DNA of 64,000 bases from Dokdonia pacifica (GTDB taxonomy: Bacteria; Bacteroidota; Bacteroidia; Flavobacteriales; Flavobacteriaceae), in contig NZ_FZNY01000005.1 in assembly GCF_900188275.1 (NCBI RefSeq), positions 186,001 through 250,000 of the forward strand. The letters run 5' to 3'. The translations under genes were made by a program, and so were the position numbers. Position 1 is the stretch's first letter, and each line of letters begins with the position of its first letter. A model generated the notes under the pieces. It saw only the letters and a list, made by a program, of their open reading frames with translations, had not been told where the DNA came from and searched no databases. Below are positions 59,103-64,000 of the stretch, piece after piece.

Positions 59103-59996
59103 ATGAACAGAAGAACATTTATTGAGTCTATGGGAATCCTAGGAGCTGCTTCCCTCCTCCCTATATCTTGTCTACATATGCAACCCACTACCAACTACAA
59201 ATTAGGATATCAGTTATTCTCTATTAGAGATGAGATGACAAAAGACCCTATTGGCACTTTAAAACTTCTTAAAAAATTAGGCTATCAAGATTTTGAAATC
59301 TATGGTTTTGATGCAGAAAAAGGAATGTATTATGGATATACCGCCGCCGATTTTAAAATGATCTTAGATGACTTAGGACTCACCGTATCTAGCGGTCATT
59401 ATGGATTTTCAGGATTTTTGAATGCACCAGAAGATATATTAATTCGTTTTGTAGATCAATGCATTCAAGGAGCTGACACCTTAAACAGTGCCTATATCAC
59501 ATGGCCATGGATTGCTCCAGAGCAACGTACACTAGACAACTTTAAAATCATGTCTAAAAAACTAAACATCATTGGAGAGCAAGTAAAAGCTGCTGGATTA
59601 GGTTTTGCATATCATAATCATGGCTATGAATTTGACGATCACAATGGACAAAATGGATATGACATCATCCTTTCCGAAACAGATGCCGCGCTAGTAAAAC
59701 TACAAATGGATATGTATTGGGTGATGCATTCTTCAAAGTATACACCCAAAGAACTCATTCAAAAACAACCTGGACGTTACGTCATGTGGCATATCAAAGA
59801 TATGGATACAAAAACCAGAGATTACACGGAACTAGGAAATGGTTCTATAGATTATACCACATTATTACCTGATCCTATTGCCTCAGGACTAGAATACTAT
59901 TACATAGAACAAGGCGGTAATTTTGCACAAAACTCTATTCAAAGTGCCACCGATAGCGCTACCTATTTTAAAGAACATCTTCAAAAGTATTTGTAA
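59103..59996 (+). CDS. Exported sugar phosphate isomerase/epimerase-like TIM barrel
   Basis: A 297-residue protein with a twin-arginine-like signal (NRRTFIESMGILGAASLLP) that ends in a Cys (PISCLHM), so it may be a Tat-exported lipoprotein. The body is a xylose-isomerase-like TIM barrel with YQDFEIYGF, SGHYGFSGF, FAYHNHGYEF (metal His), VKLQMDMYW (metal Asp) and VMWHIKDM. The metal-ligand set fits hydroxypyruvate-isomerase or inosose-type enzymes. Exported relatives occur in Bacteroidota; the substrate is unknown. Confidence 0.83.
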   Translation: MNRRTFIESMGILGAASLLPISCLHMQPTTNYKLGYQLFSIRDEMTKDPIGTLKLLKKLGYQDFEIYGFDAEKGMYYGYTAADFKMILDDLGLTVSSGHYGFSGFLNAPEDILIRFVDQCIQGADTLNSAYITWPWIAPEQRTLDNFKIMSKKLNIIGEQVKAAGLGFAYHNHGYEFDDHNGQNGYDIILSETDAALVKLQMDMYWVMHSSKYTPKELIQKQPGRYVMWHIKDMDTKTRDYTELGNGSIDYTTLLPDPIASGLEYYYIEQGGNFAQNSIQSATDSATYFKEHLQKYL

Positions 59997-60117
59997 ACTT
60001 TATTTACACTAGTAATGTAGCAATATTTTAAAAAGTGTAATAAAACCTGCCTTCATTTACATATCTCACAAAATAAGAGGGTATTATTTTTAATTCCATA
60101 AAAATCAGTAGTTGCAC

Positions 60118-60147
60118 TTGTGCACTAAGGTAAAAAGAGTACATTTA
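60118..60147 (+). promoter_or_regulatory. thr operon promoter with overlapping inverted repeat
   Basis: TTG (60118-60120), exactly 19 nt, TACATTTA (60140-60147) fits the Bacteroidota consensus with one mismatch in the -7 box. TGCAC-TT-GTGCA (60113-60124) overlaps the -33 element and could be an operator. Transcription would start near 60152, about 10 nt before the leader ATG. The remaining 59997-60117 spacer contains only AT-rich DNA. Confidence 0.65.
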
Positions 60148-60162
60148 ACTATTGTAATGTAT

Positions 60163-60240
60163 ATGAGGACATCAGCATACATATTTATTTCTACGATTAC
60201 CATTTCTACATTTGGTACAATTACCCCTATGGGGTTATAG
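60163..60240 (+). CDS. thrL: Thr/Ile-rich leader peptide of the thr operon
   Basis: A 25-codon frame reading MRTSAYIF then ISTITISTFGTITPMGL. Six codons are Thr and five Ile, the hallmark of an attenuation leader sensing threonyl- and isoleucyl-tRNA supply, like ThrL in E. coli. The end of the peptide is written by CCCCTATGGGG, a small 4-bp stem. I see no T-tailed terminator between 60240 and thrA (116 bp), only weak stems such as ATACC...GGTAT (about 60267-60283), so the mechanism may be Rho-dependent or translational. ACCC...GGGC near 60339-60352 could hide the thrA start. Confidence 0.8.
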   Translation: MRTSAYIFISTITISTFGTITPMGL

Positions 60241-60356
60241 TCATTACATATCATCCATTCCTATACCCGTTTATCGGTATCACAATCAAATAATACATCA
60301 TACACTAAACTATCAAGCATCATTGATATAAAAACACCCATCATTAGGGCGCTATC

Positions 60357-62795
60357 ATGAGAATACTCAAATTTGGAGGAACTTCCGTTGGAAGTCCTGA
60401 AAACATACAAAAAGTCATCGCCGTTGTTAATGCAAGAGCTCAAAAAGAAAATGTAGCTGTTGTGGTCTCAGCTGTTGGTGGTATTACCAATAAATTATTA
60501 CAAGCGGGTCATTTAGCTTCTAAAAATGACACGGCATATATCTCATTATTTGAAGAAATAAAAGAAACCCATCTCACGTATACAAAAGCACTTACGCAAA
60601 GCAAAGAGACATATACCCAAGTAGAAATACTCATGAACGACCTAGAAGCCTTATTACAGGGTATTTTCTTGATTCATGAGTTATCTCCAAAAACCATTGA
60701 TAAACTTACTTCTTTTGGAGAACGTACCTCTTCTGTCTTGATAACAGCGGCTTTTCAGGAACAAAACATTCCAGCTCAACATAAAGATACGCGTGATTTG
60801 ATTCTAACAGATACAAAGCATACCAAAGCCTCTGTATATTATGAACAAACACATACAACTATACAAGCATATTTTAAAGATGTACAAACAGCTATTACCG
60901 TATTACCTGGTTTTATTGCACGCTCTGAAACGGGAGAAACAAGCACTTTAGGTCGCGGCGGATCAGACTTTACAGCGGCTATTATTGCAGCCGCTCTAAA
61001 AGTAGATGCTCTCGAAATATGGACCGATGTAAGCGGTATGTATAGTGCCAATCCAAAACTCGTAAAGCAAGCACAACCTATTGCGCATATCTCTTATCAT
61101 GAAGCCATGGAGTTATCGCATTTTGGTGCCAAAGTTCTCTATCCTCCTACGATCGCACCTGTGATGCAGGAAAATATTCCTTTATATATTAAAAACACCT
61201 TTGATCCAGAAGCAATAGGAACTTGCATTTCTAATGAAGCCAATGGAAAAAACAATCCCATAAAAGGTATCAGTCACATTAGTGATATTGCCTTATTGAC
61301 GCTAGAAGGTGCAGGAATGATTGGTATTTCAGGAACGTCAAAACGACTTTTTGAAACCTTATCTGCGGTAGATGTCAATATTATTCTAATTACACAAGCC
61401 TCTAGTGAACATAGCATTTGTATTGGTGTCGCACAAGAAGATGCGCAACAGGCTAAAGAAGCCATAGAAACCACCTTTGCCTATGAGATAGCAATCCATA
61501 AAATAGATCCTGTCATTGTAGAACAAGACCTTTCCATTATTGCATTGGTAGGAGAACGTATGAAAAGCCATCAAGGTATTTCTGGTAAAATGTTTAGTAC
61601 ACTAGGTAAAAATAACGTCAATATTAGAGCTATTGCACAAGGAGCTAGTGAAAAAAATATCTCGGCAGTGATTGCTTCTAAAGATGTAAAGAAAGCACTT
61701 AATAGTTTACACGAACGTTTCTTTGAAGATCAACGCCAGCAACTCAACTTATTTATTATGGGCGTTGGAAATGTAGGCGGACGATTGATGGCACAAATTG
61801 AGCAACAGCAACAATACCTCTTAGAAAATCTCAAATTAAATCTCCGTGTGATCGGAATTTCGAATAGTAGAACCATGGTTTTCGAAGAAGAAGGAATAGA
61901 CCTTTCCAAATGGCAAGCACTACTTGCCGCAGGCGAAAAAGCAGATGGTATACGCTTTCGCGAAAGCGTACAAAGCCTCAACATACGCAACTCAGTATTT
62001 GTAGATGTTACCGCAAATGAGGAAGTAGCGATGAGTTATGCCCAGTATTTACGCCATAGTATTGCAGTCGTTGCGTGTAATAAAATTGCTTGTGCCAGTA
62101 CTATGGAAAATTATAGTGAGTTGAAACGTTTAAGTAAAAAATACAATGCCTCATTCATGTTTGAAACCAATGTAGGCGCTGGACTTCCTATTATAGATAC
62201 GCTCAAAAATCTCATCGCATCGGGTGATCGTATTACTAAGATTCAGGCAGTACTTTCTGGTAGTCTCAATTTTGTGTTTAATAATTTCACCTCAGGAAGT
62301 AGCTTTCATGATGTGGTACAACAAGCAAAAGCAGAAGGCTATACAGAACCCGATCCGCGTATAGATTTAAGTGGTGTAGATGTGGCTCGAAAAATACTCA
62401 TTCTTGCTAGAGAAGCGGGATTGCAACTAGAACTTGAAGACATTACTAACACTCCTTTCTTAACACAGAATAATTTAGAAAGCACTGATGTTTCTCATTT
62501 TTTTGAAACCTTAAAAGAAGATGCCTCTCATTTTGAAACCTTAGTGAGTGATGCTACTGCAAAAGGGCATCGTTTAAAATATGTAGCACAGTTAGAAGGT
62601 GATAAAGCAAGTGTAGGTTTACAATCGGTGTCAGAAGAAAGTCCGTTTTATCAATTAGAAGGTAAAGATAATATTGTACTTTTCTATACGGAACGATATC
62701 CAGATCAGCCATTAATTATCAAAGGTGCTGGTGCTGGTGGTGACGTAACCGCTAGTGGTTTATTTTCAGATATTATAAGACTAAGACAATATTAA
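60357..62795 (+). CDS. thrA: Bifunctional aspartokinase / homoserine dehydrogenase
   Basis: An 812-residue fusion: aspartokinase (about 1-290, KFGGTSVGSPENIQ, GFIARSETGETSTLGRGGSD by position), ACT domains (about 305-455, LTLEGAGMIGISGTSKRLF and IALVGERMKSHQGISGKMF), homoserine dehydrogenase (about 460-812, NAD site FIMGVGNVGGRLM, ACNKIACAS and KIQAVLSGSLNFVFN). It makes homoserine from aspartate and is expected to be Thr-inhibited through ACT. A TACGCTTTCGCGAAAGCGTA copy (61951-61970) encodes RFRESV in the middle of the dehydrogenase. thrB follows after 2 bp. Confidence 0.96.
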   Translation: MRILKFGGTSVGSPENIQKVIAVVNARAQKENVAVVVSAVGGITNKLLQAGHLASKNDTAYISLFEEIKETHLTYTKALTQSKETYTQVEILMNDLEALLQGIFLIHELSPKTIDKLTSFGERTSSVLITAAFQEQNIPAQHKDTRDLILTDTKHTKASVYYEQTHTTIQAYFKDVQTAITVLPGFIARSETGETSTLGRGGSDFTAAIIAAALKVDALEIWTDVSGMYSANPKLVKQAQPIAHISYHEAMELSHFGAKVLYPPTIAPVMQENIPLYIKNTFDPEAIGTCISNEANGKNNPIKGISHISDIALLTLEGAGMIGISGTSKRLFETLSAVDVNIILITQASSEHSICIGVAQEDAQQAKEAIETTFAYEIAIHKIDPVIVEQDLSIIALVGERMKSHQGISGKMFSTLGKNNVNIRAIAQGASEKNISAVIASKDVKKALNSLHERFFEDQRQQLNLFIMGVGNVGGRLMAQIEQQQQYLLENLKLNLRVIGISNSRTMVFEEEGIDLSKWQALLAAGEKADGIRFRESVQSLNIRNSVFVDVTANEEVAMSYAQYLRHSIAVVACNKIACASTMENYSELKRLSKKYNASFMFETNVGAGLPIIDTLKNLIASGDRITKIQAVLSGSLNFVFNNFTSGSSFHDVVQQAKAEGYTEPDPRIDLSGVDVARKILILAREAGLQLELEDITNTPFLTQNNLESTDVSHFFETLKEDASHFETLVSDATAKGHRLKYVAQLEGDKASVGLQSVSEESPFYQLEGKDNIVLFYTERYPDQPLIIKGAGAGGDVTASGLFSDIIRLRQY

Positions 62796-62797
62796 AC

Positions 62798-63760
62798 ATG
62801 GGAAGGAAAGAACAGGAAAAAGATCTCCGCCTTCGCGGAGATGAAATTAAGATATTTTGTCCCGCAACTGTTGCCAATGTAAACTGTGGATTTGATACGT
62901 TAGGTTTTGCACTAGAGGGTATTGGTGATAAGATGGTGTTTCGTAAAGTATCCACTCCAGGAGTTACTATTACTGTGATTACTGGAGAAGAATTACCTAT
63001 GGAAGCACATAACAATGTCGCTGGCGTTGCAGGCAATGCTATGCTTCAGGGGATTCAAGCAGATTTTGGTGTCGAAATAGAAATACATAAGAACATACGA
63101 TCAGGAAGCGGTATTGGTAGTAGTGCAGCTAGTGCTGCAGGAGCCGTTTTTGGAATTAACCAATTACTAGATCATCCAATATCCAATTTAGAACTGACTC
63201 GATACGCCATGAAAGGAGAAGCCTTAGCCAGTGGTAATGAACATGCTGATAATGTAGCCCCATGTATTTATGGAGGTACTACGCTCATTACAGGATATGA
63301 TCCTTTACGAGTGATCTCGCTCCCTCCTATGGAAACGGTATATGTCGGAATTTTACACCCACATATTAAAATTGCCACCAAAGATGCACGCGCTATTCTC
63401 CCAAAAGAGGTACCGCTAAAAGATGCAATTACACAAGCACAACGCCTTGCTGGTTTTGTTGCGAGTCTGTATGAATGGGACAAACAGTTATTTATAGAAA
63501 GTGTACAAGATGTATTAGTAGAACCTCATCGCAAGCAATTGATTCCACATTTTGATACGATAAAAACACTGTCCAAAGAACATGGATGTATGGCGTTTGG
63601 TATTTCTGGAAGTGGCCCTAGTCTTTTTGCGTTCGCTTTCGCGAAAGCGAATATAGAAAGCTATTTAATGGCAAGTAAAGCTTATTATAAACAACAACAT
63701 TTAAAAGTAGATACCTACTCCAGTCAAATAAGCGGTACTGGATGTCAGGTAATACAATAA
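62798..63760 (+). CDS. thrB: Homoserine kinase with repeat-encoded N-terminus
   Basis: A 320-residue GHMP kinase phosphorylating homoserine. After the first 14 residues the family begins at IKIFCPATVANVNCGFDTLG; the ATP loop is RSGSGIGSSAASAAG. The start ATG (62798) is 2 bp after thrA. Codons 10-15 (LRLRGD) lie over the hairpin ATCTCCGC-cttc-GCGGAGAT (62823-62842), so a REP-like element has added a short in-frame extension. A TTTCGCGAAA copy (63637-63646) encodes FAFAKAN near the C-terminus. thrC follows after 5 bp. Confidence 0.95.
   Translation: MGRKEQEKDLRLRGDEIKIFCPATVANVNCGFDTLGFALEGIGDKMVFRKVSTPGVTITVITGEELPMEAHNNVAGVAGNAMLQGIQADFGVEIEIHKNIRSGSGIGSSAASAAGAVFGINQLLDHPISNLELTRYAMKGEALASGNEHADNVAPCIYGGTTLITGYDPLRVISLPPMETVYVGILHPHIKIATKDARAILPKEVPLKDAITQAQRLAGFVASLYEWDKQLFIESVQDVLVEPHRKQLIPHFDTIKTLSKEHGCMAFGISGSGPSLFAFAFAKANIESYLMASKAYYKQQHLKVDTYSSQISGTGCQVIQ
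62823..62842. repeat. REP-like hairpin inside the thrB 5' end
   Basis: A perfect 8-bp stem (ATCTCCGC/GCGGAGAT) with a CTTC loop, in frame with thrB. It has the same layout as the serA upstream hairpin ATTCCCGT-cttc-ACGGGAAT. Confidence 0.85.
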
Positions 63761-63765
63761 CAACT

Positions 63766-64000
63766 ATGAACTACTACAGTTTAAACAAACAAGCCCCTAA
63801 TGTCACTTTTGATGAAGCAGTGATACGAGGCATTGCACCGGATAAAGGATTGTATTTTCCTGAAGAAATTCCGCGATTACCAGCATCCTTTTGGGATACT
63901 ATAGAACATCTATCTAAAGAAGAAATCGCATGCACAGCCATGAAACCCTTTGTGGGTGATACTATAGATGATGCTTCCTTGCTAGAAATTGTGACAGATG
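63766..64000 (+). CDS. thrC: Threonine synthase, N-terminal part
   Basis: Starts MNYYSLNKQAPNVTFDEAVIRG and continues IAPDKGLYFPEEIPRLP, the typical N-terminus of threonine synthase; 78 codons are visible and the gene runs off the window. It lies 5 bp after thrB and completes the thrABC order. Confidence 0.92.
   Translation, partial: MNYYSLNKQAPNVTFDEAVIRGIAPDKGLYFPEEIPRLPASFWDTIEHLSKEEIACTAMKPFVGDTIDDASLLEIVTD

Noticed and set aside
60240-60356. Classical attenuator terminator
   Set aside because: Only weak stems without a T-run are visible; not annotated as a terminator.
1-64000. tRNA, rRNA, riboswitch or phage genes
   Set aside because: Looked for typical signatures by eye and saw none; a covariance-model search would be needed to exclude small RNAs.

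Overview
The window is low-GC DNA from a member of the Bacteroidota, almost certainly a marine-type Flavobacteriaceae. The evidence is a TonB-dependent receptor with an N-terminal carboxypeptidase-like domain, a secreted protein with a type IX secretion C-terminal signal, DUF6146/DUF6787-type proteins found mainly in this family, LytS/LytTR pairs, Bacteroidota-type promoters (TTG, 19-20 nt, TAnnTTTG) and several TTG or GTG starts without Shine-Dalgarno sequences. I see no rRNA, tRNA, phage genes, transposase or CRISPR array.

Layout. 1-7.9 kb: partial TPR sensor gene, aspartyl protease with PDZ domain, secreted amidohydrolase, AsmA-like protein. 7.9-8.9 kb: gene-free, repeat-rich DNA (period-7 tandem array, 180-bp near-duplicate). 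8.9-12.5 kb: accessory island of small unrecognised genes with structured spacers, holding a tight nucleotidyltransferase + DUF262 pair that could be a defence or toxin-antitoxin-like module. 12.7-20 kb: ECF sigma / HEAT-repeat anti-sigma-like / DUF4097-like operon, serine hydrolase, large beta-propeller protein. 20-24.4 kb: repeat-dense spacer, then ferredoxin, LuxC-type acyl-CoA reductase and serC-serA (serine synthesis). 24.4-32 kb: Cys-rich double-glycine peptide, DUF937 protein, AraC-type membrane regulator, and an S41-S9-beta-lactamase-fold peptidase cluster. 32-36.5 kb: DUF6146, DUF6787, His/Cys-rich exported protein, TonB receptor and lipoprotein, probably for metal uptake. 36.8-46.7 kb: membrane thioredoxin-fold protein, NAD(P)HX repair enzyme, PD40 lipoprotein, DUF2750, GH2 exo-glucosaminidase-like enzyme and flavin amine oxidase. 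46.8-60 kb: a mixture of hydrolases, a CPBP protein lacking the usual glutamates, methyltransferase, GNAT, serine hydrolase, LytS/LytTR and Crp regulators, YceI, GH26-like and TIM-barrel proteins. 60-64 kb: thr operon with a Thr/Ile-rich leader peptide, thrA (fused aspartokinase-homoserine dehydrogenase), thrB and partial thrC.

The most striking feature is not a gene. The palindrome TTTCGCGAAA, usually extended to TACGCTTTCGCGAAAGCGTA, occurs about 15 times, both between genes and inside coding regions in all three frames. It is also one end of a 70-bp element with TATACGCTTT inverted ends; two identical copies flank the GH2 gene. A second GC-rich palindrome (CCTGCCTGCCGGCAGGCAGG) has inserted into copies of the first, so both families look mobile. 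Other families include stem-loops before serA and inside thrB, a 170-bp spacer repeat, and Bacteroidota TCATTCTGAA-type repeats.
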